A stretch of 64,000 nt of DNA. It comes from Alphaproteobacteria bacterium (GTDB lineage Bacteria > Myxococcota_A > UBA796 > GCA-2862545). Under the pieces are notes generated by a model, which saw only the letters and a program-made list of their open reading frames with translations, did not search any database and was not told the origin of the DNA. Position 1 is the stretch's first letter. Each line of letters opens with the position of its first letter. The translations under genes were made by a program, and so were the position numbers. Location of the stretch: the NCBI GenBank assembly GCA_020632875.1, contig JACKET010000007.1, positions 1 to 64,000 on the forward strand. Direction: 5' to 3'. Shown here piece after piece: positions 52,081 to 59,481 of the stretch.

Positions 52081-53619
52081 ATGCTCCCGCTCCTCGCCTT
52101 CGTCGCCCATGCCACCGATCCGGTCTTCGAGATGGACTTCGCGCTCGACGACTACCTCGTCTCCGACGTGATCTGCGTCGAGCAGGCGGGGCCGCCGAAC
52201 GGGGCGCTGGCGATCGCGCGCTCGCCGCTCGGCTGGGCCCACGAGCAGCGACTGGCGGTCCACGTCGGCGGGTACCCGACGGCTCCCGACCGGGCGAAGC
52301 TGATGGAGTGGTTGCCCGTGGGCCTCGAGGCCGAGGGCGAGCCCGTGGCGTTCGATCTGTCCGTCGCCGAGGCGCCGATCACGGGCGACTGGCTCGTCCA
52401 GGTCGAGGCGAAGGCCTACGAGCGCAAGCCGTTGCTCGCTCCGAACTTCACGGTCGTGGTCGACGTATCGATGTCGATGGAGACCGTGCACGAGCGCGGG
52501 CTGCCCGTGCTCCAGGACGAGCCGGGCCCGCTGTATCGCCCGGTCGAGCGCATCCAGATCGTGAAGGAGGCGCTGACCGAGCTGTTCCACGCGGCTCCCG
52601 TGTACAGCCGCGTGTCGATCATCGCGATGGAGACGTTCCAGGCGCGCGCCATCCTGCCACCCACGTCCCTGCGCGAGATGGACACCGTGATGTCGGCCCT
52701 CGAGAACCTCGACGTCGGCGTGGTGCGCGCGTTCGACAAGGAGACCCCGAAGGTCCTCGAGAAGATCTCCGACCTCACGTTCGACAAGTGCCACGACAAC
52801 AAGGTCCTGCTGTTCACCGACCACGTCGATCAGCTCGTGCAGCGCAAGGCGGTGCAGGACGTCGCCCGCTGGGCGCGCGACGACGTCGAGGTCTGGTCGT
52901 TCGGCGTCGGTCTGACCGAAGACATCGACGCCGACATCGCGCTGCTCGGGCAGGCCGCGGGCGGCGCGTCGTGGCTCATCAACGCGCGGTCCGACTTCGA
53001 GGAGATCTGGCGCCACATCCTCGATCCGGGCGGGGTCGTCGCGAGCGACGTGTTCGTGCAGGTCGACTTCCCGCCGGGGTCGGTGTGGCGCGACATCACC
53101 GAGGGCGGCGAGCCGCGCGGTGGGCCCGCGCACTACGGGCTCGGCACGCTGCGGTCCGGAGAGTCCTGGGCGCGGGTGTTCGAGGTCGACGTCCCCGAGG
53201 GCTCCACCACGGCCGACCTCGGCGCCACGATGATCCACGAGCGCGACGTCCAGCGGCACACGGTCGATCCGGCGCTCGGCATCCCGCCGTTCGCGTGGGC
53301 GAAGAGCTCGCTGCGGTCCCGTGCGCTCGCGGCCTACTGGGTCGACGACCCGAAGATCCGCCCGACCTACCGGCTCGCCGACGTGCTCTCGCACCACGGC
53401 GAGTCGTCCGAGCTGCGGGCGTGGCTCGAGCACGTCCGCGTGCGGGGGCTCGGCGGCCAGTCGCGGATGCCGAAGTTCGTCGAGTACGAGGGCGCGGCCC
53501 GCGAGGTCTTCAACCCGTGGGAGGGGATGGAGAACCCCAACGACAAGCCAAAGCGCGCCGACTGCATCCCGCGCGAGAGCGCGCCTCCCTGGGTGTCTGC
53601 ATCGGCCATCTGCGAGTAG
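52081..53619 (+). CDS. Secreted von Willebrand A domain protein
   Basis: The 512-residue protein has a short signal peptide (MLPLLAFVAHA), an N-terminal beta-sandwich, a VWA domain with the MIDAS motif DVSMSMET (about residues 127-134) and LLFTDHVDQ later, then a C-terminal beta and helical region rich in Trp and Arg. VWA domains bind proteins through a divalent metal. GAGAGG precedes the ATG. It precedes an FG-GAP lipoprotein and a glycosyltransferase on the same strand. Confidence 0.82.
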   Translation: MLPLLAFVAHATDPVFEMDFALDDYLVSDVICVEQAGPPNGALAIARSPLGWAHEQRLAVHVGGYPTAPDRAKLMEWLPVGLEAEGEPVAFDLSVAEAPITGDWLVQVEAKAYERKPLLAPNFTVVVDVSMSMETVHERGLPVLQDEPGPLYRPVERIQIVKEALTELFHAAPVYSRVSIIAMETFQARAILPPTSLREMDTVMSALENLDVGVVRAFDKETPKVLEKISDLTFDKCHDNKVLLFTDHVDQLVQRKAVQDVARWARDDVEVWSFGVGLTEDIDADIALLGQAAGGASWLINARSDFEEIWRHILDPGGVVASDVFVQVDFPPGSVWRDITEGGEPRGGPAHYGLGTLRSGESWARVFEVDVPEGSTTADLGATMIHERDVQRHTVDPALGIPPFAWAKSSLRSRALAAYWVDDPKIRPTYRLADVLSHHGESSELRAWLEHVRVRGLGGQSRMPKFVEYEGAAREVFNPWEGMENPNDKPKRADCIPRESAPPWVSASAICE

Positions 53620-53678
53620 CGCCGCTTGACACCCGTCCGCTCACGCGTTGTCTGACGGGCAATCCAGGAGACGCACGC

Positions 53679-54962
53679 ATGTCCCGAACCACGATCATCG
53701 GCTCCATCGTCCTGTCCCTCCTCGGCGGGCTCGTCCTCGTCGGCGCCTGCAGCGGTGGCGAGCAGGGCGGTCCGAAGCCCGAGCCCGCGGGCCCCGAGCC
53801 GGTCGCGCCCGCTCCGAAGGCGCCGCCCGAGGGTCCGCTGCCCGGCCTGATCCTGGTCCAGGCCCGGTTCGACAAGGTCGGGGGCAAGCCGAAGCCGAAG
53901 CCCGCGACGATGTGGCTGTTCCGCACCGACGGCGAGGACTGGTACGAGGAGCTCGTCGAAGACCCGAAGAGCAACGTGTTCCACAAGGGCATGTACTGGC
54001 GCGACGGCATCCTCACGATCGGCGCGATGGAGGCGCGGCTCACGCACTGGAAGCACGTCGGCGGCGAGTGGCAGCCCGAGGTGCTCTGGCAGCAGTCGTG
54101 GGGCGGCAAGTTCGACCGCCTGCGCGACATCGAGATCGCCGACGTGACGGGTGACGGCAAGGAGGACATCGTCCTCGCGACGCACGACTTCGGCGTCGTG
54201 GCCGTCGGCACCGAAGGCGAGGACGGGAAGTGGTCGTTCGTCGAGATGGACAAGACGGCCGACACGTTCGTGCACGAGATCGAGATCGGGGACGTCGACG
54301 GCGACAACGTGAAGGAGTTCTACGCGACCCCGTCGGAGCGCAACAAGTCGAGCGGCGCGTCGCAGCCCGGCGCGGTCTCCCGGTACGACTACGTCGACGG
54401 GAAGTTCGTCCGCTCGTGGGTCGTGCAGTGGGAGGAGAGCCACGCGAAGGAGATCCTCGTCACCGACGTCGATGGCGACGGCACCGACGAGCTCTACGCC
54501 GTGCGCGAGGCCCACGTCGTCGTGAACGAGGCGACGAAGGAGAAGGAGCGCGTCGACCCCGTGCGCATCGTCCAGATGGTGAAGAACGGCGGCAAGTGGG
54601 ACGAGAAGGTCGTGGCGACCCTCGACGACGAGATGTGCCGCTTCCTCCTCCCCGCCGACGTGAACCACGACGGGAAGACCGACCTCGTCGCGTCCGGCAA
54701 GACCAGCGGCATCTGGATGCTCGAGCGGAAGGCCGACGGCACCTTCGAGCACACGCAGATCGACGCCGAGTCGGGCGGGTTCGAGCACGCCACGCACGCC
54801 GCCGACCTCGACGGCGACGGCAAGCTCGAGCTCTACGTCGCCTCCGACGACCAGAAGGAGCTGCGCCGGTACCTGTGGAACGGCACGGAGTTCCACAAGG
54901 AGGTCATCGCCGAGATGCCGCCGCGCACCATCACCTGGAACATCCAGGATGGGAGGTTCTAG
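53679..54962 (+). CDS. FG-GAP/VCBS-repeat lipoprotein
   Basis: The 427-residue product has a signal sequence with lipobox (LVLVGAC), a Pro/Glu-rich spacer and repeated calcium-binding blade motifs: DVTGDGKEDIVLATHDFGV, DVDGDNVKEFYATP, DVDGDGTDELYAV, DVNHDGKTDLVASG and DLDGDGKLELYVAS. Five DxDxDG-type loops mark a calcium-stabilised beta propeller (FG-GAP/VCBS). Probably a surface-exposed binding protein. AGGAG precedes ATG 53679. Its end overlaps the next gene by 14 bp. Confidence 0.88.
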   Translation: MSRTTIIGSIVLSLLGGLVLVGACSGGEQGGPKPEPAGPEPVAPAPKAPPEGPLPGLILVQARFDKVGGKPKPKPATMWLFRTDGEDWYEELVEDPKSNVFHKGMYWRDGILTIGAMEARLTHWKHVGGEWQPEVLWQQSWGGKFDRLRDIEIADVTGDGKEDIVLATHDFGVVAVGTEGEDGKWSFVEMDKTADTFVHEIEIGDVDGDNVKEFYATPSERNKSSGASQPGAVSRYDYVDGKFVRSWVVQWEESHAKEILVTDVDGDGTDELYAVREAHVVVNEATKEKERVDPVRIVQMVKNGGKWDEKVVATLDDEMCRFLLPADVNHDGKTDLVASGKTSGIWMLERKADGTFEHTQIDAESGGFEHATHAADLDGDGKLELYVASDDQKELRRYLWNGTEFHKEVIAEMPPRTITWNIQDGRF

Positions 54963-55650
54963 CCTCGATCCCGGCGTGACGGTCGTGATGCCGGTGCTCC
55001 ACGAGTCCCGGCGGATCGACGCGGCCCTCGCGCGCCTGCGCGCCGCCGGCTTCGACGACATCGTCGTGGCGGACGGCGGCTCGACCGACGGCACGGCCGA
55101 GAAGGCGGCGGCCCACGGGGTCCAGGTCGTGCGGACGCGGTCCGGTCGCGGGCACCAGATGAACGTGGGTGCGGCCCACGCCCGCGGCGACGTGCTGTGG
55201 TTCGTGCACGCCGACGTCCAGATCCCGCCCGACGCGCGCGGCGCCATCGCGCGCGCCCTGCGCTGCCCGACCGTCGTGGCCGGCGCGTTCACCACGCGCA
55301 CCGTCGCGGACGCCGGTCCCACGCGGCTCGATCCGGTGCTGCCCGTGGCCGACGTGCGCAGCCACTACACGCGGCTCCCGTACGGCGACCAGGCGCTGTT
55401 CGTGCGGCGCACGGCCTTCGAGCGGGTGGGGGGATTCCCGCCGCAGCCCATCCTCGAAGACCTCGAGCTCGCGCGGAAGCTCTGGCGGATCGGGAAGATC
55501 GTGGTGGTCCCCGAGCGCGTCGAGGTCAGCGCCCGCCGGTTCGTCGCGCGGCCGATGTACTACACGGCCGTGATGAACCTGTTCCCGGTGCTCTACCGGA
55601 TGGGCGTGGCGCCCGACCGCCTGGCGCGGTGGTACGGCCACCCGCGGTAG
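54949..55650 (+). CDS. Family 2 glycosyltransferase (TIGR04283-like)
   Basis: The 233-residue protein has the GT-A pattern VVMPVLHESRRIDAALARLRAAG, VVADGGSTDGT, RTRSGRGHQMNVGAAHARGDVLWFVHADVQIP (DxD-like HAD), and PYGDQALFVRRTAFERVGGFP, which match the TIGR04283 group of glycosyltransferases. A sugar acceptor is not known. The start overlaps the FG-GAP gene by 14 bp; an internal GTG (VTVVMPVLHE) with GGAGG upstream is a second candidate. Confidence 0.85.
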   Translation: MGGSSLDPGVTVVMPVLHESRRIDAALARLRAAGFDDIVVADGGSTDGTAEKAAAHGVQVVRTRSGRGHQMNVGAAHARGDVLWFVHADVQIPPDARGAIARALRCPTVVAGAFTTRTVADAGPTRLDPVLPVADVRSHYTRLPYGDQALFVRRTAFERVGGFPPQPILEDLELARKLWRIGKIVVVPERVEVSARRFVARPMYYTAVMNLFPVLYRMGVAPDRLARWYGHPR

Positions 55651-55651
55651 G

Positions 55652-56161
55652 TCAGAGCTTGAACTCGAGCTTGTCGGGCAGGGGCCCCTGGGGCTCGTAG
55701 GCGACGCTGACGATCTCGATCTCGCGCTTGCCGCCGGGGGCCTGGAACGCGACGCCGTCGCCCTCCTCCTTGCCCATGATGGCGTTGGCGATGGGGCTGC
55801 GCCACGAGAGGATGCCGCCTTCGACGTCGACCTCGTCTTCGCCGTAGATGCGCCACGTCTTCTCGTCGCCGTTCTCGTCGGCGATGACCACGGTGGCGCC
55901 GAACTTCACGGTGTCGCCGGAGATGTCGGCGGGGTTCACGACCCGCACCTTCTCGAGGCGCCCGATGAGGAACCGACGGCGGGAGTCGATCGCGCGGAGG
56001 CGCTTCTTGCCGTAGATGTACTCGGCGTTCTCGGACCGGTCGCCGAGCGACGCGGCGTACGCGACCTCGGCCACGATGCGGGGCCGCTCCTCCTTCTCGA
56101 GCCACTCGAGCTCACGGGTGAGGCGGGCCAGACCGTTGGGCGTGATGTAGTTGGGCGGCAT
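55652..56161 (-). CDS. greB: Transcript cleavage factor GreB
   Basis: The 169-residue protein has the GreA/GreB coiled-coil start NYITPNGLARLTRELEWLEKEERPRIVAEVAYAASLGDRSENAEYIYGKKRLRAIDSR, with the acidic tip residues in GDRSENAEY and the YIYGKKRLR block that distinguishes GreB from GreA. The C-terminal FKBP-like domain carries PIANAIMGKEEGDGVAF. It rescues backtracked RNA polymerase by stimulating transcript cleavage. It ends next to the glycosyltransferase and is divergent from a small unknown gene. Confidence 0.95.
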   Translation of the reverse strand: MPPNYITPNGLARLTRELEWLEKEERPRIVAEVAYAASLGDRSENAEYIYGKKRLRAIDSRRRFLIGRLEKVRVVNPADISGDTVKFGATVVIADENGDEKTWRIYGEDEVDVEGGILSWRSPIANAIMGKEEGDGVAFQAPGGKREIEIVSVAYEPQGPLPDKLEFKL

Positions 56162-56171
56162 CCAATCCTGC

Positions 56172-56177
56172 TATCCT
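56172..56177 (+). promoter_or_regulatory. TATCCT box 7 nt before a small gene
   Basis: TATCCT, CTTGTCC, then ATG 56185; no ribosome site is visible. It belongs to the start-proximal box class. Confidence 0.4.
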
Positions 56178-56184
56178 CTTGTCC

Positions 56185-56430
56185 ATGGCGCACAAGGACG
56201 AGCTCGCGTGGCGCGGCAGCCCGATGGTCCGGCGGAGCGGGGGCTTCGTCGACGGCGTGGCGATGAACGAGCCGACGCATGCCCTGGCGGTCGATCCCGA
56301 CGGCGTCGTGGGCCCCGACGGGCCCGGTCCGCGCGGGCCGGGCGGGCCGAGCCTCGACCTCGAGCGCATCGACTCCGGCGGGGCCAGCCCCGTGCAGCGC
56401 AACGGGCGCGTCCGGCTCACCCGCACCTGA
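56185..56430 (+). CDS. Small hypothetical protein, Pro/Gly-rich
   Basis: The 81-residue product (MAHKDELAWRGSPMVRRSGGFVDG, then GPDGPGPRGPGGPS) has no recognised domain. High third-position GC supports coding. It ends three bases before the following membrane-protein gene, so the two are probably co-transcribed. The proline- and glycine-rich middle suggests an unfolded linker. Confidence 0.5.
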   Translation: MAHKDELAWRGSPMVRRSGGFVDGVAMNEPTHALAVDPDGVVGPDGPGPRGPGGPSLDLERIDSGGASPVQRNGRVRLTRT

Positions 56431-56433
56431 CGG

Positions 56434-56763
56434 ATGGACTGGGACCGCACCGAAGAGGGCGGCACCGACACCGGGCTGCTCGGCTGGCTCTCCGTCGCCT
56501 TCGGCGTCGCGGGCATCGTCTCGCACATGCTGTGCTGCGTGATCGGCGGCCTGTCGCTGCTCATCACGGTCGTGCTGACGGGGCTCGGGCTCGTCACGGG
56601 CTACGTCGGCTACAAGCAGGCCGCGACGGGGAAGGACCAGCACGCGCTCTCGATCGTCGGGCTCTCCCTCGCGCTGGCGAACTTCGTGATCCTCACCGCG
56701 CTGGCGTTGGTGCAGTGCTATTTCGTCGGTCTCATCGGGCTCGTCCTGCTGTCGGAGCACTGA
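56434..56763 (+). CDS. Small membrane protein, DUF4190-like
   Basis: The 109-residue protein has three hydrophobic segments (about 15-38, 39-63, 78-105), with the pattern GWLSVAFGVAGIVSHMLCCVIGGLSLLITVVLTGLGLVTGYVGY resembling DUF4190/DUF4870-type inner-membrane proteins of unknown role. The start is not supported by a strong ribosome site. A similar protein is encoded convergently at 57365, suggesting paralogues. Confidence 0.65.
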   Translation: MDWDRTEEGGTDTGLLGWLSVAFGVAGIVSHMLCCVIGGLSLLITVVLTGLGLVTGYVGYKQAATGKDQHALSIVGLSLALANFVILTALALVQCYFVGLIGLVLLSEH

Positions 56764-56800
56764 CACCGGGCGTTCGTCCGCGATCGGTTAGTCGGGCCCC

Positions 56801-57361
56801 ATGGACGACGACATCGACGACATCCTGCACAGCATCTTCGAGGTCATCGACCTCAAAGACCCCCGCCTGAAAGACAAGCTCCGCCGCGGTCTCGAGAAGG
56901 GGCTCGAGGTGGCCTCCGAGCTCGGGCACGACGTCCAGGTCGAGCTCGACATCGACAGCGACGTGCCCGACGTGGTGGTGCTCGACGGCGGCCGCCAGGA
57001 TGGCGCGCCCACGCCGCAGACCTCGGGGCCGCCGGATCTGTCCGTGATCGATGGCGACGGCGGCCACGACGACGGCTTCATCGACGACGACCTGCTCGGA
57101 GAGCCCGTCCGCGTGCGGGTCTTCGGGGGCACCGCGCCCTCTTCGGCCGGGCGCATCGACGTGTCGGGCGAGCACCAGACGGTGTTCCGCGGCGCCGCGC
57201 CGCGCACGTACCGCATCCACTGCGAAGGGGGCGGGCTCGAGGTCCTGCTCGACGGGCTGCCGGCCGACCAGATGATCGGCGGCCAGTCGATCGACGTCGA
57301 GGCGTCGCTCGTGCAGGTGAGGGGCGACGGCGAGGGCTGGTACCTCGCGCTGGGCCGCTGA
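56801..57361 (+). CDS. Hypothetical acidic protein
   Basis: The 186-residue product begins MDDDIDDILHSIFEVIDLKDPRLKDKLRRGLEKGLEVASELGHDVQVELDIDSD, a helix followed by an acidic linker, and ends in a beta-rich domain (VFRGAAPRTYRIHCEGGGLEVLLDGLP). No family is recognised. GTTAGTC lies 7 nt before the ATG. Its end is 3 bp from the convergent membrane-protein gene. Confidence 0.6.
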   Translation: MDDDIDDILHSIFEVIDLKDPRLKDKLRRGLEKGLEVASELGHDVQVELDIDSDVPDVVVLDGGRQDGAPTPQTSGPPDLSVIDGDGGHDDGFIDDDLLGEPVRVRVFGGTAPSSAGRIDVSGEHQTVFRGAAPRTYRIHCEGGGLEVLLDGLPADQMIGGQSIDVEASLVQVRGDGEGWYLALGR

Positions 57362-57364
57362 CCT

Positions 57365-57703
57365 CTACAGGTTCTCGGCGACGATGAGCGCGACGAGGCC
57401 GCCCATCATCAGGAACACCGCCAGGAAGATGAAGATCCAGTAGAGGATCCAGAGCAGCAGGATGATGGCGCTGATCGCGAGGCCCGCGATGGCCATCGCC
57501 TCGGACTCGGCCTTCTTCCGGCGGTCCATCACCGCCAGCACGCCGAGGATGGTGCCGACGAGCGACAGCATCATCGAGAACATCATGAACAGCGAGTTCA
57601 GGTAGGGGATGCACATCCCCATGCAGCCGGCCGTCGCGAGCAGCCCGCACACGAGGGACGCGATGCCGAGGTAGTCGGGCGGGCGCTGCTCGGAGGATTC
57701 CAT
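57365..57703 (-). CDS. Small membrane protein, DUF4190-like
   Basis: The 112-residue protein has hydrophobic segments at about residues 11-35, 37-60 and 76-110 (LGIASLVCGLLATAGCMGMCIPYLNSLFMMFSMMLSLVGTILGVLAV). A GGAGG lies upstream of ATG 57703. It resembles the protein at 56434 and is probably an inner-membrane protein of unknown function. It follows the MarR-type gene by 9 bp. Confidence 0.65.
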   Translation of the reverse strand: MESSEQRPPDYLGIASLVCGLLATAGCMGMCIPYLNSLFMMFSMMLSLVGTILGVLAVMDRRKKAESEAMAIAGLAISAIILLLWILYWIFIFLAVFLMMGGLVALIVAENL

Positions 57704-57712
57704 GGCCTCCGG

Positions 57713-58186
57713 TTATCCCGGCCCGGTCCGGGGCGCGTCGGCGAGGTTGTCGAGGATGCGCCGCGTGCAGGCGCCGATGCGCTCGACCGTCGCGCGGTCG
57801 AGGCCCGCGAACGCGGCGTCCTGGATGGCGTTGCTGACCTCGATGAACCGGGGGAGGGCGGCCCGCGTCTTGTCGGTCGTGTCGACGAGGATCGCGCGCG
57901 AGTCGCTCGGGTCGCGCTTCCGCACGACCCACCCGTCCTTCTCGAGGGCGCGGACGAAGCGGCCGACGGTCACCTCCGAGAGCTGCATGTCGCGCGCGAG
58001 CTGGCGTGCCGTGAGCGGGCCGCGGTTCTGGAACAGCGTCATCAACACGTTCGCCTGAGCGGGGGTCACGGCGAGGTCGCGGGCCTCGAGCATCTCGCCG
58101 ATGCGGCGCTCGCTCACGTGCCGCAGGCGCTGGAGATCCAGGAGGATGTCGGCCTGCAGTCTCCGGAAGGAGAGATCGGTGGTCAC
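57713..58186 (-). CDS. MarR-family transcription regulator of the fad operon
   Basis: The 157-residue protein has the MarR winged helix (LTARQLARDMQLSEVTVGRFVRALEKDGWVVRKRDPSDSRAILVDTTDKTR), where the wing DPSDSRAI is diagnostic. GTG 58186 was chosen; TTG 58195 is also possible. It is divergent from the beta-oxidation genes, and the intergenic region has two near-palindromes that should be its operator. By analogy with MarR-type regulators it probably represses fadAB until an acyl ligand binds (inference). Confidence 0.88.
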   Translation of the reverse strand: MTTDLSFRRLQADILLDLQRLRHVSERRIGEMLEARDLAVTPAQANVLMTLFQNRGPLTARQLARDMQLSEVTVGRFVRALEKDGWVVRKRDPSDSRAILVDTTDKTRAALPRFIEVSNAIQDAAFAGLDRATVERIGACTRRILDNLADAPRTGPG

Positions 58187-58223
58187 GGTCTGCAACGGGG
58201 GTTACGCTCCGATTCCTCGATGA

Positions 58224-58251
58224 TGAGCATGCTCAACATAAGCATGCTCAA
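58224..58251. promoter_or_regulatory. Tandem operator, probably bound by the adjacent MarR protein
   Basis: TGAGCATGCTCA (58224-58235) is a perfect 12-bp palindrome; AGCATGCTCAA (58241-58251) repeats its core AGCATGCT, centre-to-centre about 15 bp. The sites lie between the divergent marR and fadA starts. TACGCT at 58204-58209 could be the fadA -10, so binding would block the promoter-proximal region. Confidence 0.65.
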
Positions 58252-58273
58252 CAAAACCGCAACAGGAGGCCCC

Positions 58274-59479
58274 GTGACCGCCTACATCTACGACGCGATC
58301 CGCACCCCACGCGGGCGCGGGAAGCAGAGCGGATCGCTCTACACCACCAAGCCCATCGACCTTCTCTCGGGTGTGCTCGTCGATCTCCGCGATCGCAACG
58401 GCCTCGACACGAACGAGGTCGACGACGTCGTCGTCGGGTGCGTCACCCAGGCGGGCGATCAGGGCGCGTGCATCGCGCGGTTCGCCGCGCTCCAGGCCTG
58501 GCAGACCGGCCACAGCGTCCCCGGCGTCACGGTCAACCGCTTCTGCGCGAGCGGGCTCGAGGCGGTGAACCACGCCGCCGCGATGGTCGCGTCGGGCTTC
58601 CACGACTGCGTCGTGGCGGGCGGCGTCGAGTCGATGTCCCGCGTGCCGATGGGCTCCGACGGCGGCGCGATCTTCGACCCGGCCGTGCAGTGGAAGGTCG
58701 GCAGCGTGCCGCAGGGCATCTCGGCCGACCTCATCGCGACGATCGACGGCGTGAGCCGCGAAGAGGTCGACGCGTTCGCCATCGAGAGCCAGCGCCGCGC
58801 GGCCGCGGCCGTCGAGCAGAACCGGTTCGAGCGGTCCATCGTCCCGGTGCGCGACCAGAACGGCCTCGTGGTCCTCGACCACGACGAGCACCCCCGTCCC
58901 GACGCGACGCTCGAGGGCATGGGCGCGCTCCAGCCGGCGTTCCAGATGTTCGGCGAGCAGTTCGGGCTCGATGCGCTCGTCCGGCGCCGCTACCCGTCCG
59001 TCGATCGCGTCCGCCACGTCCACCACGCGGGCAACAGCTCCGGCATCGTCGACGGCGCCGCGGCGGTCCTCCTCGCGAACGAAGCGAAGGGCAAGTCGCT
59101 CGGCCTGAAGCCGCGGGCGAAGATCCGCTCGGTCGCGCTGTCCGCCGAAGAGCCGATCATCATGCTGACGGGCCCGGTCTCCGCGACCCGCATCGCGCTG
59201 AAGAAGGCCGGGATGAACGTCTCCGACGTCGATCTGTTCGAGTGCAACGAGGCGTTCGCCATCGTCCCCATGCACTGGATGTCCGAGCTCGGCATCGACC
59301 ACGCCAAGGTCAACGTGAACGGGGGCGCCATCGCGTTCGGGCATCCCCTCGGCGCCACGGGCGCCATGCTCCTCAACACGGTGCTCGACGAGCTCGAGCG
59401 CCGCGACCTGTCCACGGGCCTCGTGACGCTCTGCGTCGGCGGCGGCATGGGCATCGCCACCATCATCGAGCGGGTGTGA
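58274..59479 (+). CDS. fadA: Acetyl-CoA acyltransferase (3-ketoacyl-CoA thiolase)
   Basis: The 401-residue protein has all thiolase motifs: nucleophilic Cys in VNRFCASGLEAVNHAA (about residue 91), CNEAFA, the GHPLGATGA His motif and the second catalytic Cys in TLCVGGGMG. It catalyses the last step of beta-oxidation, thiolytic cleavage of 3-ketoacyl-CoA. GTG start 58274 has AGGAGG upstream. It is first in an operon with the multifunctional FadB-like protein (2 bp gap). Confidence 0.93.
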   Translation: MTAYIYDAIRTPRGRGKQSGSLYTTKPIDLLSGVLVDLRDRNGLDTNEVDDVVVGCVTQAGDQGACIARFAALQAWQTGHSVPGVTVNRFCASGLEAVNHAAAMVASGFHDCVVAGGVESMSRVPMGSDGGAIFDPAVQWKVGSVPQGISADLIATIDGVSREEVDAFAIESQRRAAAAVEQNRFERSIVPVRDQNGLVVLDHDEHPRPDATLEGMGALQPAFQMFGEQFGLDALVRRRYPSVDRVRHVHHAGNSSGIVDGAAAVLLANEAKGKSLGLKPRAKIRSVALSAEEPIIMLTGPVSATRIALKKAGMNVSDVDLFECNEAFAIVPMHWMSELGIDHAKVNVNGGAIAFGHPLGATGAMLLNTVLDELERRDLSTGLVTLCVGGGMGIATIIERV

Positions 59480-59481
59480 AC

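Noticed and set aside
56112..56597. 161-aa minus-strand frame overlapping greB and small genes
   Set aside because: It is Ser/Pro/Arg-rich with no motif, antisense to two plus-strand genes and partly overlapping greB.
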